A stretch of DNA of 64,000 nucleotides from Dehalobacter alkaniphilus (lineage in GTDB: Bacteria; Bacillota; Desulfitobacteriia; Desulfitobacteriales; Syntrophobotulaceae), in assembly GCA_040500365.1 (NCBI GenBank), contig CP148031.1, positions 2,914,001-2,978,000 of the forward strand. Direction: 5' to 3'. Both the position numbers and the translations under genes were made by a program. Below the pieces are notes generated by a model. That model did no database searches, was not told where the DNA came from, and saw only the letters and a list, made by a program, of their open reading frames with translations. The number at the start of each line of letters is the position of its first letter. Within the stretch, counting starts at the first letter, position 1. Shown here piece after piece: positions 41,761-49,183 of this stretch.

Positions 41761-43389
41761 TCACATCTGTCTGAGTAAATATTTTACGCGGGTAACCGTA
41801 TATTCCGAAATGGAAGCTTCCGGGCCGATCACTTTAACATTTGTGGAAGAAGCCATCTTTTTTAGATAATTTTCTGTTGGCCCGTTTGTCATAAAGCCCT
41901 GCGGAGAAATCAACAATAGACAGGCATTCTTCGTTGCAGCCAGGGCGCCAGCGGCGAGAGGATCTGCAAAATCGAGTCCAGTAGCCATATAAATCTCCTG
42001 CGTACTGGGAAAGAACGCTTCCGCAATCATCACCGAAGTCTCGTAACGGTTGCTCCCGGCAAAACGAACAATATTCCCCACAGACAATCCGGTTGTCTGA
42101 GTCAGGGCTGTCACTACTTCAGCAGTAATGACTTTTTCCCCGCCGCCAATATAGATTTTTCCCGGTGAACGTTTGCTTAAGTCCTGTCTGGTAACCTCAG
42201 GCAGGCTTCGGGTTGAAGTCAGCAGCAGAGGCATCTCGTTCGCAGCTGCAGCTGTGGCCAGGCTTAACGCATCCGGGAAATCCATACCCGTAGCAATAGC
42301 CACGCTGGCATCTTTGGGGAAATCAGCGGCAATCAGTACCGCAGTCTGATAACGATCCGCCCCGGCAATCCGGGAAACATCAGAGGTCCAGGTCAAAACG
42401 GCCTTGAGTCTAGTCTCGACTGATTTGCCGACGGCCTTCTCTCCACCCAGAATAATCACTTTTGTGGGCATTAAGGTATTCAACACCTCAATGACACCCT
42501 GATCAAGCTGATCCGGGTTTGTGAGCAAAATCGGTGCATTATATTTTTTAGCCAGAGGCACGCCGGCCAGAGCATCAGGAAATGCATCCGAACGGGTTAT
42601 AATGACGGTCTGGGCCCCACTCGACCATCCGTTCAAGGCAATTTGATTGACCGTGTCTATCCTGTCCTGACCTGAAATTCGGGTGGTTGTGCCAACCGTA
42701 CTGGAAGTTAAGTCTCCCAGGGTATACGGTTCAGGCGTATTCCAGATCTGACTGCTGCTCGGCAGCGTGCCAAGCGGCAGAAGTTCGGCGGGAACCGGCG
42801 TGATTTGGACAGGTGAGACCAGGCCCGGAAAATATGCTGTCGCGGCTTTGCGAATGATCGCGTCCTGATAAGGTACCTCGCCTCTGGCAGCGGCATTATT
42901 CGGGTTGTTGTACGCTAACCAGCCATGATAGGCCCAAAGCGCGAAATACCAATTCTCCAGCTTGTTGCGGTCCCCATCACCAATCTTCGGCACCATCTGC
43001 CATTTTTGATTCAGCAGATCCGCGCCGCGGGAAATATTATAATCAATATCATATTTAAGCTTATTAACTTCTTCGGTATCTCCGGGATCATAACTGGTAA
43101 TCTGCATGATTCCGAGGGCAGGATTCGAAGTTCCGTCGGTGCTGCCGGTTACCACTTCACCATTTTGATCGAACTGTCTCCAACCCGATTCACAATAGGC
43201 AATTGTTTTTAGCAGTACGCTCGGAATTCCCTTGTTTCTAGAAATCGTCTCAAGCTTCTGGGCAATGACTTCCAGGGGAGGATTTTGATACGTCTGAATC
43301 TCTGCCCCGGATGCACCGGAACTATAGACCGGCAAAACCAATAATACGATCAACAGAACCGCAAGCGCCCTTGGCTTTCTTTTGAACAT
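41761..43389 (-). CDS. CWB2-anchored lytic transglycosylase (paralogue)
   Basis: A 542-residue protein with the same layout as the next gene: signal peptide (ALAVLLIVLLVLPVYSSGASG), SLT domain with catalytic Glu67 in AYCESGWRQF, NPALGIMQITSYDPGD and NWYFALWAYHGW, then three CWB2 modules (RISGQDRIDTVNQIA, RIAGADRYQTAVLIA, RFAGSNRYETSVMIA). The two copies differ throughout, including a free Cys before the catalytic Glu here, so the duplication is not recent. A hairpin GTCTTAAnCTTTTTAAGAC-like stretch lies just before the RBS. Probably shares the wall-remodelling task, with different timing or glycan preference. Confidence 0.92.
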   Translation of the reverse strand: MFKRKPRALAVLLIVLLVLPVYSSGASGAEIQTYQNPPLEVIAQKLETISRNKGIPSVLLKTIAYCESGWRQFDQNGEVVTGSTDGTSNPALGIMQITSYDPGDTEEVNKLKYDIDYNISRGADLLNQKWQMVPKIGDGDRNKLENWYFALWAYHGWLAYNNPNNAAARGEVPYQDAIIRKAATAYFPGLVSPVQITPVPAELLPLGTLPSSSQIWNTPEPYTLGDLTSSTVGTTTRISGQDRIDTVNQIALNGWSSGAQTVIITRSDAFPDALAGVPLAKKYNAPILLTNPDQLDQGVIEVLNTLMPTKVIILGGEKAVGKSVETRLKAVLTWTSDVSRIAGADRYQTAVLIAADFPKDASVAIATGMDFPDALSLATAAAANEMPLLLTSTRSLPEVTRQDLSKRSPGKIYIGGGEKVITAEVVTALTQTTGLSVGNIVRFAGSNRYETSVMIAEAFFPSTQEIYMATGLDFADPLAAGALAATKNACLLLISPQGFMTNGPTENYLKKMASSTNVKVIGPEASISEYTVTRVKYLLRQM

Positions 43390-43483
43390 CTGTTTCTCTC
43401 CCTGTCTTAATCTTTTTAAGACAAAATTTTTTCATCTCCTAGAATTCGCCATCGTTCAGTTAAATCCTGCAATACTCCGTCTG

Positions 43484-44158
43484 CTATATTGCCGTTTCGC
43501 CCGTAATCAGCCAATTCTGACCGATTTTAATTAGATTCGCTCTGACATGGACCTGATGTTCCTGCTCTTCCCCCAACGGGTACTGCTCATCCAGGTCATA
43601 ATCTCTGGCAGTGTAACAGTAAACGGCATTGACTGTTGCTGAGAATTTGTCGGCAGATTCGATTTGCACGTCATCAAAAATGATGTTGCCGACATCCAGT
43701 CCGATTCCTCTGGAAATAAACTCTTCTGCCTTCTGGATATGCTTTTCCATCAAGTCTCCAGTGTAAGCATTGGCAATCGCAGTTCTGAACGCAGTCATAT
43801 CTTTGGCTTTCCAGGCATCAAAAAGCATTCCCAGCCCCTGCTTATACTGTGCAATAATTGCTTCCTGTTCTGCCTCAGTCAAGGCACTTGTACTTTCGTC
43901 AGTACTGTTATTTGTACCGTCATTTGTACCATCAGCTATCCCATCAACAGTGCTATTTCCTTCGGCAAACAGGTCCGGAAGAACATTCTGAACAGCATCA
44001 CCGCTCTGAACGGTGCCTACTTTGGCTGCGTTGTCCTTTTCAGCCGGAGAATTTACTTCCGGGTTCAATGTCGTTGACCATAAAAAGTGTCCTCCTGCGC
44101 CGAGGCACACCCCCAGAACAAATACCAGTACTGTAACCAACCAAAATTTTTTACGCAT
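43484..44158 (-). CDS. Membrane-anchored protein of unknown function
   Basis: A 224-residue protein with an N-terminal anchor (KKFWLVTVLVFVLGVCLGAGGHFLW), an Asn/Thr/Asp-rich spacer (about 30-90) and a folded C-terminal domain (about 95-224). The domain starts EAEQEAIIAQYKQGLGMLFDAWKAKDMTAF and ends in beta strands (FSATVNAVYCYTARDYDL, QVHVRANLIKIGQNWLITGE). That arrangement resembles the NTF2-like/DUF4878 fold of lipoprotein-like domains but is not a firm match. The Cys in the anchor does not form a lipobox. Its ribosome site lies in the 3' arm of a strong hairpin (44168-44227). Confidence 0.6.
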   Translation of the reverse strand: MRKKFWLVTVLVFVLGVCLGAGGHFLWSTTLNPEVNSPAEKDNAAKVGTVQSGDAVQNVLPDLFAEGNSTVDGIADGTNDGTNNSTDESTSALTEAEQEAIIAQYKQGLGMLFDAWKAKDMTAFRTAIANAYTGDLMEKHIQKAEEFISRGIGLDVGNIIFDDVQIESADKFSATVNAVYCYTARDYDLDEQYPLGEEQEHQVHVRANLIKIGQNWLITGETAI

Positions 44159-44167
44159 AAAATCACA

Positions 44168-44227
44168 ATCCCCTCAACAACGGATAGAATGGTAACTATT
44201 TCCATTCTATCCGTTCTGCGGGGATTT
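44168..44227 (-). promoter_or_regulatory. Long leader hairpin that covers a ribosome binding site
   Basis: A 14-bp perfect stem (AACGGATAGAATGG with CCATTCTATCCGTT) is capped by a 9-base loop and extended by AATCCCC/GGGGATT. On the minus strand the 3' arm contains GAGGGGATT, the only good ribosome site for the gene starting at 44158. It could instead act as an inefficient terminator for sdpI, but no T-tract follows directly. Confidence 0.55.
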
Positions 44228-44267
44228 TAAACATACTTCAGCCTATTTTTATTACAGGATTGTGGAC

Positions 44268-44936
44268 CTATTCTTCCTTATCCAATCTCTTAAAGATCCA
44301 ATAAGAATATCCAATTGGAACGATAAGCAGGACTGCAATGACAATCATCACTGTGACGGTCAGAAACTGGGCAGGCAGGAAGCTTGCCGCCATAAAGATC
44401 AGTCCGCCAATGACCCAGAGCGGTCCTGCCATCCGGTGCGTTTTGTACCAGACTTGCTCATTGGCCAGCGTCCATGGAGTCTTGATTCCGGCAAAGTAAT
44501 TATGCTTTAGTTTGCCCATATAGTTTCCAATAATTACAAACAAGGCACCGACTCCCAATTGAATCAAGGAAGGAAAGCTGTTAAAATACCCGAGCGCCGT
44601 GCCCAGCGAGCCAAAATGAATCAACATAAAAAACAGCATTATGACAAGCACAATGATGGTATACGGTTTGCTCATCCGGCTATAGTTCTTTTTCTTAGGA
44701 TCCACTTTCGGAAGGAAAACGAGCAGGATCAGCATAGCTGCCATCATCAGCGGAAACAGGAAAGCTCCCTGAAAGGCACTGCCCCAGCCGTCGATTTCTC
44801 CGGCTGCATTCCAGTGCACCGGAACTTTATCCGGGAGACGGGGATAAACAACCAAGCTAACCGCCAAACTTATGAGAACCATCAGACTGCCAAAAATAAG
44901 CATTCTGCGCATCCATAATTCTTTATTCTCCGACAT
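44268..44936 (-). CDS. sdpI: SdpI-family immunity/membrane protein
   Basis: A 222-residue protein with six membrane helices: a DUF1648 unit first (LVVYPRLPDKVPVHWNAAGEIDGWGS), then the SdpI signature (GNYMGKLKHNYFAGIKTPWTLANEQVWYKTHRMAGPLWVIGGL). In Bacillus subtilis SdpI protects against the SdpC toxin and holds the SdpR repressor at the membrane once toxin is bound. The gene follows sdpR by 36 bases here. No sdpC or sdpAB is in the window, so it may sense foreign toxin or another membrane stress. Confidence 0.9.
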   Translation of the reverse strand: MSENKELWMRRMLIFGSLMVLISLAVSLVVYPRLPDKVPVHWNAAGEIDGWGSAFQGAFLFPLMMAAMLILLVFLPKVDPKKKNYSRMSKPYTIIVLVIMLFFMLIHFGSLGTALGYFNSFPSLIQLGVGALFVIIGNYMGKLKHNYFAGIKTPWTLANEQVWYKTHRMAGPLWVIGGLIFMAASFLPAQFLTVTVMIVIAVLLIVPIGYSYWIFKRLDKEE

Positions 44937-44972
44937 TGCACCAGCACCCTTTCTTATGATTCATCTGTTTGT

Positions 44973-45272
44973 TTATTTATTTGTTTGTTTATCTTTTGAT
45001 TCTTCTTTTCTGTAAAACAAATCAAACATCATCCGCATGACTTCTTCAAACACAGAGGTATCCAATGCATAGACGATGGTCTGCCCTTTTCTTTCATCTG
45101 TAACCAGCCCGGCCTGCTTCAAAATATTTAAATGATGGGAGATGCTTGGTTTGGAGATCTTGAATTGATCTGCAATTTCCCCTGCCGTCATATTTCGTTC
45201 TTTCAAAAAGCGGATCATTTCTCTTCGGGTCGGATCAGCCAAAGCTTTAAACGTATCATTATACGGCGACAT
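44973..45272 (-). CDS. sdpR: ArsR-family autorepressor (SdpR type)
   Basis: A 99-residue winged-helix regulator: MSPYNDTFKALADPTRREMIRFLKERNMTAGEIADQF, the recognition helix SKPSISHHLNILKQAGLV and the wing TDERKGQTIVYALDTSVFEEVM. No metal-binding Cys pairs. The match to SdpR and the sdpI partner suggest that it represses its own operon. A palindrome just downstream of the promoter -10 is a fitting operator. Confidence 0.92.
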   Translation of the reverse strand: MSPYNDTFKALADPTRREMIRFLKERNMTAGEIADQFKISKPSISHHLNILKQAGLVTDERKGQTIVYALDTSVFEEVMRMMFDLFYRKEESKDKQTNK

Positions 45273-45312
45273 TTGTGATCCACTTCCTTAATTTTAATAG
45301 ATATTTAGATAT

Positions 45313-45365
45313 TTAGACAATTATCTAAGTATTTATTATTGTACATGATTTGTTAGAATTGTCAA
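45313..45365 (-). promoter_or_regulatory. sdpRI promoter and operator
   Basis: TTGACA (45360-45365), 16-base spacer and TACAAT (45338-45343) form a strong promoter on the minus strand. Directly downstream lies TTAGACAATTATCTAA (45313-45328), a 16-bp near-perfect palindrome, plus further ATATCTAA-like repeats. A repressor bound here would block the start site. Confidence 0.8.
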
Positions 45366-45377
45366 CGTTTAAAGATC

Positions 45378-45426
45378 AAAAAAGTTATCCTAATCTCAAG
45401 GAGGTTTGAGACAGGATAACTTTTTT
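45378..45426. terminator. Bidirectional terminator
   Basis: Outer 14-bp stem AAAAAAGTTATCCT/AGGATAACTTTTTT with an inner TCTCAA/TTTGAGA pair. T-tracts on both strands. It ends the transcript of the gene at 45476 (minus). Confidence 0.85.
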
Positions 45427-45475
45427 AGAAGCGCTTCAAATGTTGTTTCAGGCGCCTATCAATGCATTAGGAATG

Positions 45476-46255
45476 CTATTCAGAACGTTTCGTGGCAAAA
45501 GGAGTTGCCCCGTAAACCTTGGAACTCATATCATCCCGTAGCAGATGCGCGTCCAAATCATGAATCTCGAGATGGAATTGTTCAATTCTTACTTTGTCCT
45601 TACTGTCAAAGGCATCGATCCCTCTATTCAGAAGATTCCTGAAATATACATCAAAGGTGGACGCCTGACTGGAATTGACCTCATTTTCCATTTGCTTTTC
45701 CCATAAGGTCTTATGGAAAACAATGTACTTCTTAATATCCTGTTCGTTCATCTGAGGCCCTGCAGTGACACCGTACAGATAACCATCCGTGTACTGGTGG
45801 ATGTTCCAGGCGGCTCCGAAGGCAAGAGTCCTGGATGCATCGCTGAGCGCTCTCTCGCCAAAATACTCCTCAAGCGAAGGCGCAATATTCAAAAGACTCA
45901 GATCCGGTTCCCTGTACTTTTTGACTTCATTCGTGCTGCTGGCAGAATCGTCTGTGCCGTCAGCCTGATTGGGTGCTGTAACGGTATCTCCTGCAGTACC
46001 TTCTGCAGCCGGTGTTCCCCCGGTATTGGGTGAAACCGTACTTTCTTCACCCTGAGCAATGGTCTGATCAGCATCCGTCTCTCCACCGGCATAATTGACC
46101 GGGGGCGTCTGGATAACCACTTGGTCCTCTGGTCCAACTACCTGGCCACGAAATACTTTCCAGGCAGTGGGCCCATAAATTCCGCCAATAATGATTACCC
46201 CCGCCAGAACAACAGCCCCTGCAAGAGTTAGGATGCTTTTGCGGCTGAAATTCAT
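45476..46255 (-). CDS. Membrane-anchored protein of unknown function
   Basis: A 259-residue protein with an N-terminal membrane segment (ILTLAGAVVLAGVIIIGGIYGP), a long Thr/Gly/Ala/Asp-rich spacer (about 45-110) and a folded part (about 115-259) with PDLSLLNIAPSLEEYFGERALSDASR, YTDGYLYGVTAGPQMNEQDIKKY and a charged helix near the end. No known domain recognised. The layout (anchor, disordered spacer, globular end) is like that of the 43484 gene and suggests an outer-face wall protein. RBS GGAGGAAAAAGG is directly upstream. Confidence 0.6.
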   Translation of the reverse strand: MNFSRKSILTLAGAVVLAGVIIIGGIYGPTAWKVFRGQVVGPEDQVVIQTPPVNYAGGETDADQTIAQGEESTVSPNTGGTPAAEGTAGDTVTAPNQADGTDDSASSTNEVKKYREPDLSLLNIAPSLEEYFGERALSDASRTLAFGAAWNIHQYTDGYLYGVTAGPQMNEQDIKKYIVFHKTLWEKQMENEVNSSQASTFDVYFRNLLNRGIDAFDSKDKVRIEQFHLEIHDLDAHLLRDDMSSKVYGATPFATKRSE

Positions 46256-46408
46256 CCTTTTTCCTCCTTACTATAGGTATTTTCTGTATAATATTACCAA
46301 TAGCAAAGAGAAAAGCTTGTCACATTGAGGATAGTAAACAACCTATTTTCTGTGAAAGTACTTTATTTTCCGCCGTTTTTTCCGGGCATCATCCATTTAC
46401 TTACCCGG

Positions 46409-47365
46409 TTAACTGTAATTCTTCTTAATATCATAAAGTTTGTCCAAATTATTGCCTGCTGAAAGCAGGCGAAGCTCCTGACCTTCTTTCTGATACCGGC
46501 TGACAATATCGGTCAGATAATCCATCAGGCTTTCGCCAATTTCTTCATGTCTTAACGCAAATTCAATGGTTGCTCTGACAAAACCAAGTTTGTCCCCGAC
46601 ATCATATCTTTTCCCTTCAAAATTGTAGGCATACACATCCTGAACCTTGCTCAACTGCGCAATTGCATCCGTCAGCTGAATTTCTCCATTTCTTCCCGGA
46701 GGCAATTCCGCGAGGATATCAAAAATTTCCGGATTAAGAATATACCGGCCCATGATCGCAAGCGGAATATCTGGCGCTTCCTCCGGGGCCGGCTTTTCAA
46801 ACATGGCTTCCGCCTTGTACAGTCTCGGAGATATTCTGCTGCCATCAATAATCCCGTATTTGGACACTTCTGCCGGCAGTACTTCCTGTACGCCAATCAA
46901 ATTGCTGTTATAAAGCTCGTAGTACCTAATCATTTGTTTCAGACAAGGCTCATCCGAATAGATTACGTCGTCTCCCAAAAGAACGGCAAACGGCTCATTG
47001 CCAATAAATCTTCTGGCACTGTAGACGGCATGACCAAGCCCCAGAGCTTCTTTTTGGCGGACATAATGGATATCGACCATCTCAGCAATATGTTTGACCA
47101 TATCGAGCAATTCGGACTTTTCTCCGTTTTTTAGAAATAGTTCAAGTTCTACAGAACGGTCAAAATGATCCTCAATGGCTCTTTTGTTTCTTCCTGTGAC
47201 AATAATGACATCTTCAATACCGGATTGAACCGCTTCTTCAATGATGTACTGAATAGTCGGTTTGTCTACGATTGGCAGCATTTCTTTGGGTTGAGCTTTG
47301 GTCGCAGGAAGAAATCTTGTACCCAATCCAGCCGCGGGTATGACTGCTTTTCGAATTCTCTGCAA
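46409..47365 (-). CDS. galU: UTP-glucose-1-phosphate uridylyltransferase
   Basis: A 318-residue GalU/GtaB enzyme making UDP-glucose for glycan and glycolipid synthesis. It has the nucleotide-binding start RIRKAVIPAAGLGTRFLPATKAQPKEMLPIVDKP, EDVIIVTGRNKRAIEDHFD, LLGDDVIYSDEPCLKQM and the FEGKRYDVGDKLGFVRATIEFAL block. The TTG at 47365 is chosen because AAGGAGG lies 7 bases upstream; the ATG at 47410 has no ribosome site. It can feed the UgtP-like gene at 49184 as well as the polysaccharide locus. Confidence 0.93.
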   Translation of the reverse strand: MQRIRKAVIPAAGLGTRFLPATKAQPKEMLPIVDKPTIQYIIEEAVQSGIEDVIIVTGRNKRAIEDHFDRSVELELFLKNGEKSELLDMVKHIAEMVDIHYVRQKEALGLGHAVYSARRFIGNEPFAVLLGDDVIYSDEPCLKQMIRYYELYNSNLIGVQEVLPAEVSKYGIIDGSRISPRLYKAEAMFEKPAPEEAPDIPLAIMGRYILNPEIFDILAELPPGRNGEIQLTDAIAQLSKVQDVYAYNFEGKRYDVGDKLGFVRATIEFALRHEEIGESLMDYLTDIVSRYQKEGQELRLLSAGNNLDKLYDIKKNYS

Positions 47366-47475
47366 GATTTTTCCTCCTTTTTTATTGTTGCTTTGGTTGT
47401 TTTTGAACAATCCGAGTTTAGTATGCCGAATTTATCTTACTTTTATGTTTTTTTCTGAATGGCTCCTATTTGCTA

Positions 47476-47557
47476 CATGGAACCGCGGCATTCGTCCATC
47501 CGTGGACTTGCCGCTCCTTTCCCTCCATGGAACCGCGGCATTAGTCCATCCGTGGAC
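47476..47557 (-). repeat. Two tandem copies of a 32-bp short repeat
   Basis: Units 47476-47507 and 47526-47557 share 31 of 32 bases (CATGGAACCGCGGCATTnGT then CCATCCGTGGAC), 50 bases apart. Each ends in a GTCCA/TGGAC mini-hairpin. Read on the minus strand they carry the AATGCCGCGGTTCCATG motif shared with 25325, 33575 and 41413. Confidence 0.8.
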
Positions 47558-47560
47558 GTC

Positions 47561-47594
47561 AAACGCCTCAAATGATTACTCAAATGAGGCGTTT
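47561..47594 (-). terminator. Probable clpP terminator
   Basis: AAACGCCTCA/TGAGGCGTTT, 10-bp stem with a 14-base loop that has further partial pairing (AATGA/TCA). It lies 60 bases after the clpP stop. Confidence 0.55.
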
Positions 47595-47653
47595 TCGATA
47601 TCCAGGATTTTCTTCAAAGTTTTTTATGAAAATTAAGATTTTTTTAAGAGATT

Positions 47654-48283
47654 CTATTTTAGCGGGTTTTTCTTTTTTTGCTCGAGCAGCGCTGCTTTTT
47701 CCAGTACCCGGTCAACAATTCCGTATTCTTTGGCTTCTTCAGCGGACATATAGTAGTCACGGTCCGTATCCTGCTGGACTTTGTCCAAAGGCTGGCCGGT
47801 TCTTTCGGCGAGAATCCTGTTCATTTTGTTTTTCGTTTTCAGCAACTGTTTGGCGTGAATTTCAATTTCTGTAGCCTGCCCCGATAAACCTCCCCCGGCA
47901 ATTAACGGCTGGTGGATCAAAATCTCAGCATTCGGCAGGGCAGTACGCTTTCCTTTCGTGCCGGCGGCAAGCAGGAAGGCACCCATACTGGCGGCCATTC
48001 CAATACAAATGGTCTGTACATCAGGCCTGATATACTGCATCGTGTCGTAGATGGCCATCCCGGCAGTAATTGACCCTCCGGGGCTGTTGATATAGATGAA
48101 AACGTCCTTTTCAGGATCTTCCGCTTCCAGGAAAAGCAATTGCGCAACGACAACATTGGCAACGTTATCATCGATTGCTCCGCCCAGGAAGATAATACGG
48201 TCTTTGAGGAGCCTAGAATAGATGTCGTAAGAACGTTCACCGCGATTCGTTTGTTCAACTACCATCGGGATAAGATAACTCAT
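47654..48283 (-). CDS. clpP: ATP-dependent Clp protease proteolytic subunit
   Basis: A 209-residue ClpP with its catalytic triad: Ser99 in GMAASMGAFLL, His124 in ILIHQPL and the last Asp of DTDRD (near 176). Also the INSPGGSITAGMAIYD oxyanion segment. The ATG at 48283 has GGAGGG upstream; the longer frame to 48301 would place the start on top of that site. A three-residue insert after HQPL (IAGGGLSG for the usual GGxxG) is noted. No clpX or tig is adjacent, unlike the most common arrangement, which suggests a second or displaced clpP. Confidence 0.95.
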   Translation of the reverse strand: MSYLIPMVVEQTNRGERSYDIYSRLLKDRIIFLGGAIDDNVANVVVAQLLFLEAEDPEKDVFIYINSPGGSITAGMAIYDTMQYIRPDVQTICIGMAASMGAFLLAAGTKGKRTALPNAEILIHQPLIAGGGLSGQATEIEIHAKQLLKTKNKMNRILAERTGQPLDKVQQDTDRDYYMSAEEAKEYGIVDRVLEKAALLEQKKKNPLK

Positions 48284-48335
48284 ATTTATTCCCTCCATCA
48301 TTGATTGTTAATTTTGATATGTCTCTATTTTATTA

Positions 48336-48357
48336 CAAAGGTCAATAAAGGTCAAAT
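48336..48357. promoter_or_regulatory. CtsR-like heptad repeat upstream of clpP
   Basis: The plus strand reads AAAGGTCAATAAAGGTCAAA, a direct repeat of AAAGGTCAA with 11-base period. CtsR operators are tandem GGTCAAA heptads spaced by three bases (A/GGTCAAANANA/GGTCAAA). This stretch has GGTCAAT-AAA-GGTCAAA, an almost perfect match, about 55 bases before the clpP start. Confidence 0.75.
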
Positions 48358-48465
48358 AATTTGGGCAAATTTTGGTCATTTCTTTGTTCAAACTATTTCA
48401 TTCATATTATTTGATTAATTGCCAATAGTACGTTTGTCTAAACATCGAGACGGTATATAAATCAT

Positions 48466-48494
48466 CTGTCAGGTTAAAATAATCCTAGTATAAT
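48466..48494 (+). promoter_or_regulatory. Promoter of hsp20
   Basis: CTGTCA (48466-48471), 17-base spacer, perfect TATAAT (48489-48494). No CIRCE or CtsR-type site (GGTCAAANANNGGTCAAA) was seen near it, although AAGGTCAATAAAGGTCAAAT lies upstream at about 48336-48357, in the clpP side of the gap. Confidence 0.7.
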
Positions 48495-48540
48495 GGATAA
48501 AAGCATTTGATACAAATCCATAAATACTGGAGGCGGAAAT

Positions 48541-48990
48541 ATGAATCTTATACCATTACATCCAATGCGGAATGCAGATCAGATACGCCGTGAAATCAAT
48601 AGGCTTTATAGTTTTCCGTTTACTTTTTTCGAAGATGAGTTCGCTCCGCGCTTGGCCGTTCCATTTACCGACGTCTATGAAACCGACGAAGAGATCATTG
48701 TTTCCTGCGATCTGCCAGGACTGCAGAGAAGAGAAGATGTAAGCATTCAGATTGAAAACAACATGATAACCATCAGCGGCACTTTAAACCGCGAACAGCA
48801 CGTGATTCAGGAAGATCGCCTACACAGAAAAGAAAGGTATACCGGTCAATTCCGCCGCTCCGTCTCTCTTCCGGCGGCCGTTTCCATTGATAATGTCAGG
48901 GCAATTTATAAAAACGGCGTTCTGAATGTATTCCTGCCCAAGACAGACAGCAGGGAGAAAAAGTCTGTACAGATTGACTTTCAGCATTAG
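48541..48990 (+). CDS. Small heat-shock protein Hsp20
   Basis: A 149-residue alpha-crystallin-domain chaperone. Short N-arm with FPFTFFEDEF, the beta-sandwich from PFTDVYETDEEIIVSCDLPGLQRREDVSIQIENNMITISG to GQFRRSVSLPAAVSIDNVRAIYKNGVLNVFLPK (the conserved A-x-x-x-n-G-V-L motif) and a short C-arm. Binds unfolding proteins without ATP. RBS GGAGGCGG 5 bases before the ATG. It is divergent from clpP; with the CtsR-like site between them, joint heat control is plausible. Confidence 0.95.
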   Translation: MNLIPLHPMRNADQIRREINRLYSFPFTFFEDEFAPRLAVPFTDVYETDEEIIVSCDLPGLQRREDVSIQIENNMITISGTLNREQHVIQEDRLHRKERYTGQFRRSVSLPAAVSIDNVRAIYKNGVLNVFLPKTDSREKKSVQIDFQH

Positions 48991-48998
48991 TAGATCTC

Positions 48999-49038
48999 GA
49001 AACTGTGGCCCACAGACTGATCATAGGGGCGTTTATGT
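48999..49038 (-). repeat. Fragment E of the long palindromic repeat
   Basis: GAAACTGTGGCCCACAGACTGATCATAG... matches the outer arm and 3' flank of copy B2 (minus strand) at about 36 of 40 bases. Core and opposite arm are missing. Confidence 0.7.
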
Positions 49039-49103
49039 CTTCCTGCCAGAAAGTTGCTTGTGTGGTTATTCCTATTTGCCAAAAAATAATAAATAAATTT
49101 TTG

Positions 49104-49131
49104 TTGGTTATCGACCATAAACTGTTATAAT
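49104..49131 (+). promoter_or_regulatory. Promoter of the UgtP-like gene
   Basis: TTGGTT (49104-49109), 16-base spacer, perfect TATAAT (49126-49131). The leader to the GTG at 49184 is about 45 bases. Confidence 0.65.
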
Positions 49132-49183
49132 GTATAAGGATAACTTTCAGCATCTTATGCTTTTATTTGAAGGGAGAATATTC

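Noticed and set aside
47476..47557. Possible CRISPR-like array
   Set aside because: Only two units, one 18-base spacer-like gap, no cas genes; the unit recurs singly elsewhere as an intergenic repeat.
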